From contig NZ_JAANOV010000001.1 in NCBI RefSeq assembly GCF_011758745.1, positions 3,038,001 to 3,102,000 of the forward strand: a stretch of DNA of 64,000 nucleotides, in the 5' to 3' direction. The notes under the pieces were generated by a model. The model did not search any database. It was given only the letters and a program-made list of their open reading frames with translations, and was not told the origin of the DNA. Numbering within the stretch: position 1 is the first letter of the stretch; every line of letters begins with the position of its first letter. A program made the position numbers and the translations under genes. This document shows, one piece after another, positions 52,362 to 61,427 of this stretch. This DNA comes from Amycolatopsis granulosa. GTDB taxonomy: Bacteria > Actinomycetota > Actinomycetes > Mycobacteriales > Pseudonocardiaceae.

Positions 52362-53922
52362 GCAGGAACCGTTGCAGCTTGCCGCTCGGGGTCTTCGGCA
52401 GCTCGTCGACGAAGTGCACCTGACGCGGGTAGGCGTGCGCCGCGTACTTCGTCTTCACCAGCTGCTGCAACTCGGTGACCAGCGCCTCGCCCGGTTCCGC
52501 GCCCGGCCGGAGGACGACGAACGCGGCCAGCACCTCGCCGCGCAGCTCGTCGGGCAGGCCCACCACGGCCGCCTCGGCGACGGCGTCGTGCTGCAGCAGC
52601 ACGCTCTCCACCTCGAACGGCCCGATCCGGTAGCCGGCCATCAGGATGACGTCGTCGTCGCGGGACGCGAAGGTGAAGTAGCCGTCCGGCGACTTCGTCG
52701 CGACGTCACCGGTCAGGTACCAGCGGCCGTCGGCGGAGAACCGCTCCGCGGTGCGGTCGGGCGCGTCACGGTAGCCGGTGAACCACATCAGCGGGCTCTC
52801 CTGCAGGTCGATCGCCACCCGGCCCTGTTCACCGGGCGCGGCGACCTCGTCGGCGTCCGGGCGCAGCACCTCGGCCCGCCACCCGGGCAGCGCCCGGCCC
52901 ATCGAACCGGGCCGCAGCTCGCCGTGCACGTCCGGGTGCCAGCCGTTCGCGATCACCATGCCCAGCTCGGTCTGGCCGTAGTGGTCCCGGATGGGCACCC
53001 CGAACACCTTCTCGGCCCACTCGATGACGTCCGGGTTCAGCGGTTCCCCGGCCGACGAGCAGTGCCGCAGCCGCAACCCGTCCGGCACGGGCACGTCCGC
53101 GTTGCGCAGGGCCCGGTACACCGTGGGTCCCGCGGTGAAGTTGGTGACGCCGAACCGCTCCAGCACCGAGTAGGTCAGTTCCGGCGCGAACCCGGCGTGC
53201 AGGAGCAGGCTGCGCTGCCCGAGCGCGAGCGGGGCGATCACCGCGTAGTAGAGGCCGTAGGCCCAGCCCGGGTCGGCCGCGTTCCAGAACACGTCCTCGG
53301 GCCGCTGGTCCAGGCCGTACTCCTGGTACATGCGGAACGCGGCGAGCGCCCTGGCCCGGATCGGCACGCCCTTGGGCGCCCCGGTGGTCCCGGACGTGAA
53401 CAGCTCGACGATCGTCCCGTCACCGCCGACGGCCACCGGCTCCGGCTGCGGGTCCGCGCGCAGCAGGTCGGCGAACGCCAGGTCGTCGCCGCTCGCCTCG
53501 CCGGTGACGATCACCCGCCGCTCGCCGGGTACCTGGTCGAGCTTCGCGCGCTGGTTCGGGTCGGTGATCACGACCCGCACGCCACCGACGCGCGTCTCGA
53601 TGGCGGGCGGCGCGAACGCGGTGAACAGCGGCACCTGTACCGCGCCGAGCCGCCAGATACCCAGGACCGCGACGACGAAGTCCGCCGACTTCGCCATCAG
53701 CGTGGCGACCCGGTCGCCACGCCCGATACCCAGCTCCGCCAAGGCGGTGGCGAAGCGGGCGGAGGCGTCCCGCAGTTCGCCGAAGGTGAGGTCCCGGCTG
53801 GTCAGGTCGGACTCGACGACGGTGAACGCCACGTCGCCGTCCGGGTGGTCGTCACACAGCAGCCGCGCCACGCAGGCGTCCGGCCGGTCGTAGCGGGACA
53901 GCAGGTCCGCGATGCTCGTCAT
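52348..53922 (-). CDS. AMP-forming acyl-CoA synthetase
   Basis: 524 residues with all ANL motifs: FTSGTTGAPKGVPI, DPGWAYGLYYAVIAPLALG, DHYGQTELGMVIAN, YLTGDVATKSPDGYF, and the catalytic Lys in KTPSGKLQRFLLRKN at the very end. It is closest to medium-chain or aromatic acyl-CoA synthetases. The ATG at 53922 starts the usual N-terminus; an upstream GTG/ATG at 53958 is less likely. It stands alone and is not linked to the acyl ligase at 29933. Confidence 0.92.
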   Translation of the reverse strand: MTSIADLLSRYDRPDACVARLLCDDHPDGDVAFTVVESDLTSRDLTFGELRDASARFATALAELGIGRGDRVATLMAKSADFVVAVLGIWRLGAVQVPLFTAFAPPAIETRVGGVRVVITDPNQRAKLDQVPGERRVIVTGEASGDDLAFADLLRADPQPEPVAVGGDGTIVELFTSGTTGAPKGVPIRARALAAFRMYQEYGLDQRPEDVFWNAADPGWAYGLYYAVIAPLALGQRSLLLHAGFAPELTYSVLERFGVTNFTAGPTVYRALRNADVPVPDGLRLRHCSSAGEPLNPDVIEWAEKVFGVPIRDHYGQTELGMVIANGWHPDVHGELRPGSMGRALPGWRAEVLRPDADEVAAPGEQGRVAIDLQESPLMWFTGYRDAPDRTAERFSADGRWYLTGDVATKSPDGYFTFASRDDDVILMAGYRIGPFEVESVLLQHDAVAEAAVVGLPDELRGEVLAAFVVLRPGAEPGEALVTELQQLVKTKYAAHAYPRQVHFVDELPKTPSGKLQRFLLRKN

Positions 53923-54017
53923 GCCCGTATGTTTCCCGCCGAGCGGCGCAGCTGCCACCCCCGGATGGGGGCCGATCGGCGTCTGGTGCGCGCGCCGGGT
54001 CGGTGCTGCAATGTCCT

Positions 54018-54416
54018 ATGCGGATCAGCGAGGAGCCGCTGGCGGGGCGCCGCCGCCTGGTACTGGCGGCCGTCGCCGGGTTCGCGGTGGGCGCCGGGCT
54101 GATCGGGGTGCTGTGGGCGTCGACGACCGCGGTGAGCGGCCCGACCGCGGACGCGAAGGCGGCGTGCGCGGCCCTGGACCGGGCGCAGCCACTGCCCTCG
54201 ACCCGCGTGGACCGGGGCTCGCTCGACCCCGCCGTGCTGCAGCACGTCATGGCGGCCGACGACCTCGCCGCGGCGGCCGCCGACCTCAGCGCGACCTACC
54301 ACGACCTCGCCGACCACATCGACGGCGTGCGCCGGATGGTGCTCAGCCTCAACTTCGCCGACCCCAACGGCCGCCACCACCTGGCGCAGGCGCAGGCCAT
54401 CTGCGGCACGATCTGA
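54018..54416 (+). CDS. Small single-pass membrane protein, unknown
   Basis: 132 residues: a basic start (GRRR), one transmembrane helix (about 16-40), and an external helical part with two cysteines (AACAALD and AICGTI) that may form a disulfide. It resembles small anchored proteins of Pseudonocardiaceae, but I know no family. The ATG at 54018 is the best start. It is convergent with the DUF4232-type gene. Confidence 0.65.
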   Translation: MRISEEPLAGRRRLVLAAVAGFAVGAGLIGVLWASTTAVSGPTADAKAACAALDRAQPLPSTRVDRGSLDPAVLQHVMAADDLAAAAADLSATYHDLADHIDGVRRMVLSLNFADPNGRHHLAQAQAICGTI

Positions 54417-54424
54417 GCGGCACG

Positions 54425-55075
54425 CTACTGGCCGCCGCTGCCCTTCTGGATGGTCTTGACGGTGAGCTGGTCGCCGGGGATCTTGTCGCTCGCGCAGCCG
54501 GTGGTCTGCAGCGGGACGAACACCGACGCCGTCTCCTGGGGCGGGTAGACGCGCAGACCTCGCACCATCTGCGGCTGGCAGGTCACCGTGTCGTAGTTCT
54601 GCACGTTGACGAACCCGACCTCGGCGTAGCCGCTGTCCCCGTTGTTCAGCGTGAACGGACCGCCCTTGTCGCCCTGCCGGACCGCGGCCGGGCCGACCTG
54701 GTGCCCGTCCTCGCCGGCGACGTACGAGACACCCGGGAAGCCCTGGATGACGCAGGGGTGGTTGCTGACGTTGGTGAAGATCAGCGGGCGGTACACCGTG
54801 CCGGCACCGGCGTCACCGTGTCCCAGGCTCAGCTTGAGCTCACTCGACTTGCACAGCGCCTCGCCGGTCTTCGTGCTGGCCGCCGTATCCGGCTGGGTCG
54901 TCGCGGTCGGCGCCGAGGCGGACGGGCTGCTCGACGAGGTGGGATCGGACGTGGTGGGCGGGGCCGGCTGCGGTTGCGCGTCGTTCGTGCCGGTGGTCCC
55001 GCAGCCGGCGAGAACCGCCACCAGCGCCGCCGTCGTCACACCCAGCCCGATGCGTGGAGAAGTCGCTCGAACCAC
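54425..55075 (-). CDS. DUF4232-type secreted lipoprotein
   Basis: 216 residues. A signal peptide ends in the lipobox VLAGC, followed by a long Pro/Thr/Ser linker (about 30-70) and a globular part with ELKLSLGHGDAGAGTVYRPLIF and NHPCVIQGFPGVSYV, the DUF4232 signature with its conserved CxxxGfPgvs. Probably a surface-anchored beta-sandwich; function unknown. The GTG at 55075 is preferred because the signal peptide starts there. Confidence 0.88.
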   Translation of the reverse strand: MVRATSPRIGLGVTTAALVAVLAGCGTTGTNDAQPQPAPPTTSDPTSSSSPSASAPTATTQPDTAASTKTGEALCKSSELKLSLGHGDAGAGTVYRPLIFTNVSNHPCVIQGFPGVSYVAGEDGHQVGPAAVRQGDKGGPFTLNNGDSGYAEVGFVNVQNYDTVTCQPQMVRGLRVYPPQETASVFVPLQTTGCASDKIPGDQLTVKTIQKGSGGQ

Positions 55076-55228
55076 GATCCTTCGCCTCCCTGTGCCGCTC
55101 GGAGCACTACCCGGAGGACGTGCGGCGCACACCCGCGGTTGCGCCCCGGCACGCCCTGTCCCGACCATCCGCCGCCACATGGGGTGAAACTACAACAACA
55201 CAGCGTCCGCGACCGGGTGGCACGTCCC

Positions 55229-55846
55229 CTACATGGGCATTCCCACCCAGCTCAGGCACTGCCAGCCGCCGTCCGCGGCGGGCTCCAGCTCCACGATGCC
55301 GGTGTTCGGGATCAGCCCCTGATCAGCGAGCTGGGGACCCACGTTCGGCGCCAGCCATTCGGCGCCGAGCCGGATCAGGCCGCCGTGCGAGACCAGCACC
55401 ACGACTCCCGCCGATCGGGTGAAATCGTGCCGCTCGGCGAGCCGGGCGATGGCGGTGGTGAACCGCTCCCGGGCCTGCTCGCCGCTCTCCCCGCCGGGCA
55501 TGGCGACGTGCAGCTCACCCCGGGTCCAGCTGCGCGCCACGCTCAAGTACTGCTCGAGCGCGCCGGGGTCGTTGCGGCCCTCCAGGTCGCCGACCACGAT
55601 CTCGTGCACGCCGGCGACGGGCTCGACCTGGAGGCCGAGCGCCTGCGCGAGCGGGGCGGCGGTCTGCTGCGCCCGCGTGGCGTGCGAGGCGTAAACCGCC
55701 TCCACCGGCTCGGTCGCGAGCTTCTCCGCCAGCTGGCGGGCCTGCTCGTGGCCCAGCTCGGTCAGCGACGGCCCGGGCAGGGCGGTGTCCAGCTTGTTGG
55801 CGATGTTGGCCGGGGTCTGCCCGTGCCGGACCAGGTACAGCTTCAC
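55229..55846 (-). CDS. Histidine-phosphatase (phosphoglycerate mutase-like, Rv3837c-like)
   Basis: 205 residues. The phospho-histidine motif is LYLVRHGQTPAN at the N-terminus; the second His is in VVLVSHGGLIRLG, and a Glu in MPGGESGEQARERF completes the site. Length and context suit a general phosphatase rather than a glycolytic mutase. The start overlaps the pheA stop (GTGA), as the two genes are neighbours in M. tuberculosis (Rv3837c, Rv3838c). Confidence 0.92.
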   Translation of the reverse strand: MKLYLVRHGQTPANIANKLDTALPGPSLTELGHEQARQLAEKLATEPVEAVYASHATRAQQTAAPLAQALGLQVEPVAGVHEIVVGDLEGRNDPGALEQYLSVARSWTRGELHVAMPGGESGEQARERFTTAIARLAERHDFTRSAGVVVLVSHGGLIRLGAEWLAPNVGPQLADQGLIPNTGIVELEPAADGGWQCLSWVGMPM

Positions 55847-56757
55847 GCCTGTTCCCCTCTCTGCACCGCGGCGACCCACGCGGCGGCCTCGGTGAAGTCC
55901 TCGTTGCGGGCGACCGGGTCGATCGTCGCCGGCACTTGGTCGGCGCGGGCGAACGAGCCGAGGAACCGGACGTCGCGGCAGCGGCGGCGCAGCGCGGCGA
56001 GCGCGTCGGCGATGCGCGGCTCGGTGGCGTGGCCCTCGAAGTCGATGAAGAACCGGTACTCGCCGAAGTTCTGCTTGTTCGGCCGGGCGTCCAGGCGCGT
56101 CAGGTTGATGCCGCGCGTCGCGAGTTCGGTGAGCAGCTCGGCCAGCGCGCCGGTGCGGTTCACCGCCGCGGCCACGAGCGAGGTCCGGTCGGCGCCCGTC
56201 GGTTCCGGCAGCGTCACCGGGGGTTTGCGCATCAGCAGGAAGCGCGTGCGGGCGTCGGAGACGTCGGCGACCCCGGTCGCGAGCACCTTGAGCGGGTAGT
56301 GCTCGACGGCCACCGGCGCGGTCACGGCCGCGTCGAATTCCCCGGCCTGCACGGCGACCGCGGCCGCGGCGGTGGAACCGGCGGCCACCGCGCGGGCGTC
56401 CGGCAGGTTGTCCGCCAGCCACTGCCGCACCTGCGCCAGCGCGTGCGGATGGCTCGCCACGGTGCGGATTTCGTCCACGTCGTCGCGCGTGAGGATGCTG
56501 AAGTGCACTGGCAGCAACGCTTCCGCGACACCGATCAGCGGTTCGCCGACGGCGAGGCTGTCCAGCGTCGCGGGAACCGCGCCCTCCACGGAGTTCTCCA
56601 CCGGCACGCACGCGGCGTCGGCGGCACCCCGCCGGACGGCGTTCAACGCCTCCGGGATCGTGGCGGCGGCGACGAGTTCGTCCTGCGCCGTGGTGAAAGT
56701 GCGGGCCGCCTGCTCGGTGAACGTCCCGACCGGCCCGAAATATGCGATCCGTGACAC
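55843..56757 (-). CDS. pheA: Prephenate dehydratase
   Basis: 304 residues. Converts prephenate to phenylpyruvate for phenylalanine synthesis. The catalytic domain (1-185) has the start IAYFGPVGTFTEQA, VPVENSVEGAV and the TRF motif in DARTRFLLM. The C-terminal ACT domain senses phenylalanine; the usual ESRP motif is DARP here (RLDARPNKQNFGEY), and GALAELL is kept. The GTG at 56757 is the start. It heads the operon with the histidine phosphatase. The altered ESRP motif may change feedback control. Confidence 0.95.
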   Translation of the reverse strand: MSRIAYFGPVGTFTEQAARTFTTAQDELVAAATIPEALNAVRRGAADAACVPVENSVEGAVPATLDSLAVGEPLIGVAEALLPVHFSILTRDDVDEIRTVASHPHALAQVRQWLADNLPDARAVAAGSTAAAAVAVQAGEFDAAVTAPVAVEHYPLKVLATGVADVSDARTRFLLMRKPPVTLPEPTGADRTSLVAAAVNRTGALAELLTELATRGINLTRLDARPNKQNFGEYRFFIDFEGHATEPRIADALAALRRRCRDVRFLGSFARADQVPATIDPVARNEDFTEAAAWVAAVQRGEQA

Positions 56758-56854
56758 GCGGACAGGCTACGCACCGCCCGGGATCCTGGTCTGTTCAGGC
56801 ATTCGAGTGGGCCGCGTGGTTACGCGGGTTCCGGTTTTTTGGCATGGTGTAGGG

Positions 56855-57469
56855 GTGACTGCCGAATCGGGCACCCAACCCACCGGCAAGCGAACGGAGG
56901 ACCAGGTCCCGCCCGCCACTCCCGGCCTGGTGCTGTGTGCCGTCGACGAACCACTCGCCCGCGCGTGGCGATCCGTTGTGGACACCATGACCGGCTCCGT
57001 GCGCGTGCACCGGGGTTCGGTGCTGGACGTCGTCGCCGACGCCGTGGTGAGCCCGGCGAACTCGTTCGGCTGGATGCGCGGCGGGATCGACGCGGTGTAC
57101 GCCAGGGCGTTCCCGTACGCCGAGCAGAACGTGCGCAGCACGATCCTCGCCTACCACGGTGGCGAACTCCCCGTCGGCAACGCGGTCGTGGTCCCGACCG
57201 GTGAACCGGCCCCGGCGTGGCTGATCAGCGCCCCGACGATGCGGGAGCCGGGTGAACGGCTGCCTGCCGACACGGTCCACCCGTACCTGGCGGCGCGGGC
57301 GGTGTTCCTGCAGTGGCGTGACGCCGTGCTCGAACAGGGCGTGCCGGTGCGCTCGGTCGTGGAGACCATCGCGATGCCGGGGCTGGGCACCGGCGTCGGC
57401 GGGGTCGACCCGCGCACCTGCGCCCGTCAGGTCGCGGCCGCCTGGGACGAGGTCTTCCGGCGGCATTGA
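56855..57469 (+). CDS. Macro-domain protein
   Basis: 204 residues. The core RVHRGSVLDVVADAVVSPANSFGWMRGGIDAVY shows the macro-domain ADP-ribose loop (VSPAN near 65) and AMPGLGTGVGGVD is the second binding loop. It would bind or remove ADP-ribose or related groups. The N-terminal ~30 residues are polar and unlikely to fold. The GTG at 56855 is the best start. It is divergent from pheA and followed by a hairpin and coaA. I see no DarT or other toxin gene next to it. Confidence 0.88.
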   Translation: MTAESGTQPTGKRTEDQVPPATPGLVLCAVDEPLARAWRSVVDTMTGSVRVHRGSVLDVVADAVVSPANSFGWMRGGIDAVYARAFPYAEQNVRSTILAYHGGELPVGNAVVVPTGEPAPAWLISAPTMREPGERLPADTVHPYLAARAVFLQWRDAVLEQGVPVRSVVETIAMPGLGTGVGGVDPRTCARQVAAAWDEVFRRH

Positions 57470-57473
57470 CCCT

Positions 57474-57494
57474 CCCGCCCTGGTCAGGGGCGGG
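57474..57494. terminator. Hairpin after the macro-domain gene
   Basis: CCCGCCCT and AGGGGCGGG pair around a four-base loop, with one extra G, just after the stop at 57469. It is a plausible weak terminator before coaA. Confidence 0.45.
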
Positions 57495-57630
57495 AAACCG
57501 CCCCGGTGGGTGTGCGTGTAGAAGGTCACAGCGCATTTACGGGCGGTAAGCCCTACCGTTGAGGCTGCGTTACCGGGATGTCGGGGATGCCGACGCCAGC
57601 CCAGCCCACCGACGGGCAAGGAGTGTGGGA

Positions 57631-58563
57631 ATGCCACGGGTACGTGAGCTCAGCCCGTACGTCGAGCTCCACCGCGAGCAGTGGCGGGAGCTGCGCCGCA
57701 GCACCCCGTTGCCGCTGACCGCCGAGGAGCTGCGCGGTCTGCGGGGACTCGGCGAGCAAATCGATCTAACCGAGGTCGCCGAGGTCTACCTGCCGCTGTC
57801 CCGGCTGATCAACCTGCAGGTCGCGGCCCGGCAACGGCTGTACGAGGCCACCACGACGTTCCTCGGCGAGGACTGCCGCGGCACCAAGGTGCCGTTCGTG
57901 ATCGGCATCGCCGGCAGCGTCGCGGTCGGCAAGTCGACCACCGCGCGCATCCTGCGCACGCTGCTCGCCCGCTGGCCGGACCACCCGCGCGTCGACCTGG
58001 TGACCACCGACGGCTTCCTCTACCCGAAGGCCGAGCTGGTCCGCCGCGGGATCATGCACCGCAAGGGCTTCCCGGAGAGCTACGACCGCCGCGCGCTGCT
58101 GCGGTTCGTCTCCGACGTCAAGTCCGGCGCCGAGTCGGTCAGCGCGCCGGTGTACTCGCACCTGGCCTACGACATCCTGCCCGGCGAGGAGCAGGTGGTG
58201 CGGCGGCCGGACATCCTCATCATCGAGGGCCTGAACGTGCTGCAGCCCGGCCCGAGCCTGACCGTGTCGGACCTGTTCGACTTCTCCATCTACGTCGACG
58301 CGCACATCGAGGACATCGAGCGCTGGTACGTGGAGCGGTTCCTCAAGCTGCGCGGCACGGCGTTCGCGGACCCGGCCTCGCACTTCCACCACTTCGCCAC
58401 GCTGGACGACGTCGAGGCCCGCGCCGAGGCGCGGCACCTGTGGCGCACCATCAACGAGCCGAACCTGGTGGAGAACATCCTGCCGACGCGCCCGCGCGCC
58501 ACGCTGGTGCTGCGGAAGGACCCCGACCACAGCATCAACCGCGTGCGCCTGCGCAAACTGTAG
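57631..58563 (+). CDS. coaA: Pantothenate kinase (type I)
   Basis: 310 residues; phosphorylates pantothenate as the first step of CoA synthesis. The P-loop is [15 protein letters not shown], then [16 protein letters not shown], and VEGLNVLQ-like IEGLNVLQ, all features of bacterial CoaA. Length fits. The ATG at 57631 has the strong ribosome binding site AAGGAG nine bases upstream. Its product supplies the 4'-phosphopantetheine needed by carrier proteins, but it is a housekeeping gene. Confidence 0.97.
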   Translation: MPRVRELSPYVELHREQWRELRRSTPLPLTAEELRGLRGLGEQIDLTEVAEVYLPLSRLINLQVAARQRLYEATTTFLGEDCRGTKVPFVIGIAGSVAVGKSTTARILRTLLARWPDHPRVDLVTTDGFLYPKAELVRRGIMHRKGFPESYDRRALLRFVSDVKSGAESVSAPVYSHLAYDILPGEEQVVRRPDILIIEGLNVLQPGPSLTVSDLFDFSIYVDAHIEDIERWYVERFLKLRGTAFADPASHFHHFATLDDVEARAEARHLWRTINEPNLVENILPTRPRATLVLRKDPDHSINRVRLRKL

Positions 58564-58689
58564 GCGTCCCTCGGCCGAACGGCTGACCCGGCGAGCGCGG
58601 TGGTAACCGGTTGGCCGATACCGCCGGCACCTCGCAAAGCCCACCCTGGAAGTCAGGAAATACGCCCTGACCAGGGAGGAGGCAGGCCG

Positions 58690-58857
58690 GTGTTCGCGAT
58701 CATCATGACGTGGATCGGTGCCGTGCTCGGTATCGCGGTGCTGTTGGTGATGGCCTTCGGTGCGTTCGTCCTCGATTTCGAGGACGCCCTCGCCGACCGG
58801 CGCCGCAACCGGCCCGTCAAGCCGGCCCCCGCGCACGGCCCGGCGGCCGGGCTCTAG
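58690..58857 (+). CDS. Single-pass membrane microprotein
   Basis: 55 residues: one transmembrane helix (about 4-27, IIMTWIGAVLGIAVLLVMAFG, quoted short of the end) followed by an acidic-basic tail (DFEDALADRRRNRPVKP). The ribosome binding site AGGGAGGAGG seven bases before the GTG is the strongest in the window, which argues that this tiny gene is real. Function unknown. Its stop overlaps the convergent gene by four bases. Confidence 0.6.
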   Translation: MFAIIMTWIGAVLGIAVLLVMAFGAFVLDFEDALADRRRNRPVKPAPAHGPAAGL

Positions 58858-60338
58858 TCCTCCGGTTCCGCGTCCAGCTCGTCGAGGGCGGCGACGTAGT
58901 CGTCGAGGTCGAACTCGAGGTCGCCGTCCTCGCCGGCGATCAGCCGGTCCTCCAGGACCGCCGTCAGCTCGGCCAGCACCTGGTCGCGTTCCAGACCGGC
59001 CTCGGTGAGGCGCCGGGCGGCCGCCCAGGTTTCGGCGGGCTCGCCGTCCCACAGCTGGTCGACCACGGTGGTCAGCGCCACCGCGCGCAGGTCGGGCTCG
59101 TCGCCGTCGAACTCCGCGGCGAACTCGCTCAGCACCAGCACGCGGCGCTGGCCGGGGTCGGACGGGTCGAGCTCGACCTCGTCGTCCTCGGTCTCCACGG
59201 TCAGCGACGGGAGGGCGAACTGGCGGCGTTCGAGCAGGTCCTGGACCTCGTCGGGGGCCAGGCCCTCGGATCCGGCGAGGTAGACGTCCAATGCGGACTC
59301 CGCGTCCGCCTCGCGGTCGTCCAACCGGTCCTCGACCGCCTCGACCAGGGCCGTCAGCGCGTCCTCGGGCAGCCCGTCGCGCTCGCCGAACACCCGCGCC
59401 CAGACCGGCAGCAGGGCGGCCATCGCGGCGTCCTGCTCGTCGGTGAGCTCGATCTGCCCGTCGTCCACGAAGTCCACAAAGGACTCCAGCTTGGCCGGGC
59501 CGGCCCGCAGCGGCCGGCGGGGGTCGTGCTCCATACCGAACTCGATCAGCCGCAGGGCCACCACCCTGGCGTCCTCGCTGTCGCCGAGCTCACCGGCCGC
59601 GGCGGCGAAGAACGAGTCGATGACCTCGGCCTGCTCCTCGACGGTCAGCGGCTCCGGCTCGTCCGCCTCCGGCGGCTCGGGCAGGGTGCGCAGCCGGGCC
59701 AGCGCCAGCGCCCGGAACCGCACGAAATCCTCGCCCACCTCGGGCTCGGCCTGCCACTCGGTGCCGGCGAAGGCGTCCGCGATCACCTCGTGCGCCTGTT
59801 CGGGACTGATCTCCTCGCTGGTCACGGACTCGTCCACGGCCCGCAGGTCCGCCAGCACCTCCCGTGGCGACTCGACGATCGCGGCGTCGCTGACCCACCC
59901 GCCGAAGCTGCCGTAGTTGATCGACACGACCAGGCCGTGGTCGCCGAAGGAGACCACCAACGAGCTCTCGTCGCCGTAGACGTCGGTGGTGCGCCAGCAC
60001 TCGCCGGGCGTCACCTGGTTCAGCCGCGACGCCCACGCCGGCTCGGGCAGCCCGAACTTCTCCAGCGCCAGGGCCGCGGCCTCCCGGTGGTCGGCGTCGG
60101 TGGCCAGGACGCGCAGCGCGGCCAGCGGCGCCACCAGGCGCTCCGGCCGCGCGGTCCGCGCGGCGAGGTCGATCAGGCCGGCCGCGAGGTCGTCGTCGGC
60201 CTCCCACCACTCGCCGAGGATCTCCGAGGTGACCAGCTCGACGCGAGTCGGATCGGCGTCGTCCCCCAGCTCGGCGAAGGCGTTCAGGACCTCGTCGAAG
60301 GGCGTCTCCAGCTGCGGCACCTCGGTCATGGCGGACAT
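58854..60338 (-). CDS. Very acidic hypothetical protein
   Basis: About 494 residues from the ATG at 60338 (60329 is an alternative). It is strongly acidic, with many Asp/Glu runs especially in the last 150 residues, and mostly helical, without signal or membrane segment. A central part (SLVVSFGDHGLVVSINYGSFGGWVSD, cut at the ends) looks beta-rich. I recognise no family. Codon use is normal for the window. It is convergent with the microprotein. Confidence 0.7.
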   Translation of the reverse strand: MSAMTEVPQLETPFDEVLNAFAELGDDADPTRVELVTSEILGEWWEADDDLAAGLIDLAARTARPERLVAPLAALRVLATDADHREAAALALEKFGLPEPAWASRLNQVTPGECWRTTDVYGDESSLVVSFGDHGLVVSINYGSFGGWVSDAAIVESPREVLADLRAVDESVTSEEISPEQAHEVIADAFAGTEWQAEPEVGEDFVRFRALALARLRTLPEPPEADEPEPLTVEEQAEVIDSFFAAAAGELGDSEDARVVALRLIEFGMEHDPRRPLRAGPAKLESFVDFVDDGQIELTDEQDAAMAALLPVWARVFGERDGLPEDALTALVEAVEDRLDDREADAESALDVYLAGSEGLAPDEVQDLLERRQFALPSLTVETEDDEVELDPSDPGQRRVLVLSEFAAEFDGDEPDLRAVALTTVVDQLWDGEPAETWAAARRLTEAGLERDQVLAELTAVLEDRLIAGEDGDLEFDLDDYVAALDELDAEPED

Positions 60339-60381
60339 GGTCGCACCAGCGGCGCCCGTTGCGGCGCGCGGGACCGGCGTT

Positions 60382-61377
60382 TCACTCCTTGGGCAACGCG
60401 ATCCGGGCATTCCGGATCTCGGTGAGCAACCGGGCCTTGCGACGGTGGGTGGCGACCAGATCGGCGAGGTAGGGCGCGAAGTCCGCCGGGCGGCCCACGG
60501 TGCGGTGAAGCGTGCGCAGGCGGCGCAGGACGCGGGCCGCCTCGCGGTAGTGCTCGACGGTCCGGCGGGCGATCAGCTCCGCGACGCGGCGGCGGTGGAC
60601 CTCCAGCAGCGCGGCCGCCTCGTCCCGGCGGCCCGCCGCGACCAGGGCGTCGATCAGCCCCTCGGCTTGCTCGGGGGTCGGCGCGGCCTCGAACTCCGCG
60701 CGGCGCAGGCCCAGCACGTCGTCGGCCAGCTCGGCCGCCGCCGGGTCCTGCTTGAGCGCCCTGGCCGCGTAGCCGATCGCCTCCCCGGTGCGGCCGGCCG
60801 CACGCAGGACGCGGACGATCCGCAGGCTCGCCTCCATGCGCGGCAGCTGCTTCGACAGGATCGCGACCAGGCCGTCCACGTCGCCGGAGACCTCCACGAG
60901 CTGCTCGTGCAGGCGTTCCGCGACCGGATCCGGGCGGGCCTTGTCCACGTGCGAGCGCAGCCGGGCCAGTCCGGTCTCGCCGAGCGGACCGGCGAACTCG
61001 GCCAGGTCGATCTCGGCCCGCCCGTCCAGCGCGACGCCACCCAGCCAGTCGGCCAGCTCCACCGGGTCCGGTGGGCGGGCGGCGCAGGCGCGGGCGTACA
61101 GGCCGAGCGCCCGCCGCAGCTCGGCGCCGTCACCCTCGCGGCGGATGCGTTCCACGGTGCGACGGGCCAGCGGGGCGACGTCGGCGCGGGTGCCGGAGTC
61201 GAGCAGGCGCTGCACGGTGTCCAGGACCGGGCCGACCGTGCCCGGATCCGGCTCGCGGACCGCGGCTCGCGCCGCCAGCGACCTCCGCAGCTCCGGATCG
61301 CGCTCGGCCTGGTCGTGCAACAGCCCGGCCAGCGTCTCGGGATCCAGGGATTTCAGGTAGGCGCGGAGGTCCGTCAC
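60382..61377 (-). CDS. Helical-repeat hypothetical protein A of tandem pair
   Basis: 331 residues, all-helical with TPR-like character. It shares the whole plan of the protein at 61428: start TDLRAYLKSLDPETLAGLL, middle ALGLYARACAARPPDP, and end RRKARLLTEIRNARIALPK. The last segment resembles the C-termini of proteins that accompany SWIM zinc-finger genes, but no SWIM motif is present here. GTG 61377 or ATG 61386 may be the start. A tandem duplication is clear. Function unknown. Confidence 0.75.
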   Translation of the reverse strand: MTDLRAYLKSLDPETLAGLLHDQAERDPELRRSLAARAAVREPDPGTVGPVLDTVQRLLDSGTRADVAPLARRTVERIRREGDGAELRRALGLYARACAARPPDPVELADWLGGVALDGRAEIDLAEFAGPLGETGLARLRSHVDKARPDPVAERLHEQLVEVSGDVDGLVAILSKQLPRMEASLRIVRVLRAAGRTGEAIGYAARALKQDPAAAELADDVLGLRRAEFEAAPTPEQAEGLIDALVAAGRRDEAAALLEVHRRRVAELIARRTVEHYREAARVLRRLRTLHRTVGRPADFAPYLADLVATHRRKARLLTEIRNARIALPKE

Positions 61378-61427
61378 GCCGCACATCCTGGCCTACCCGC
61401 CACGCCCACGGCCGCGGCGGACCGGGC

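Noticed and set aside
57500-57545. A riboswitch upstream of coaA
   Set aside because: The gap is short and only a hairpin and a normal ribosome binding site can be seen.
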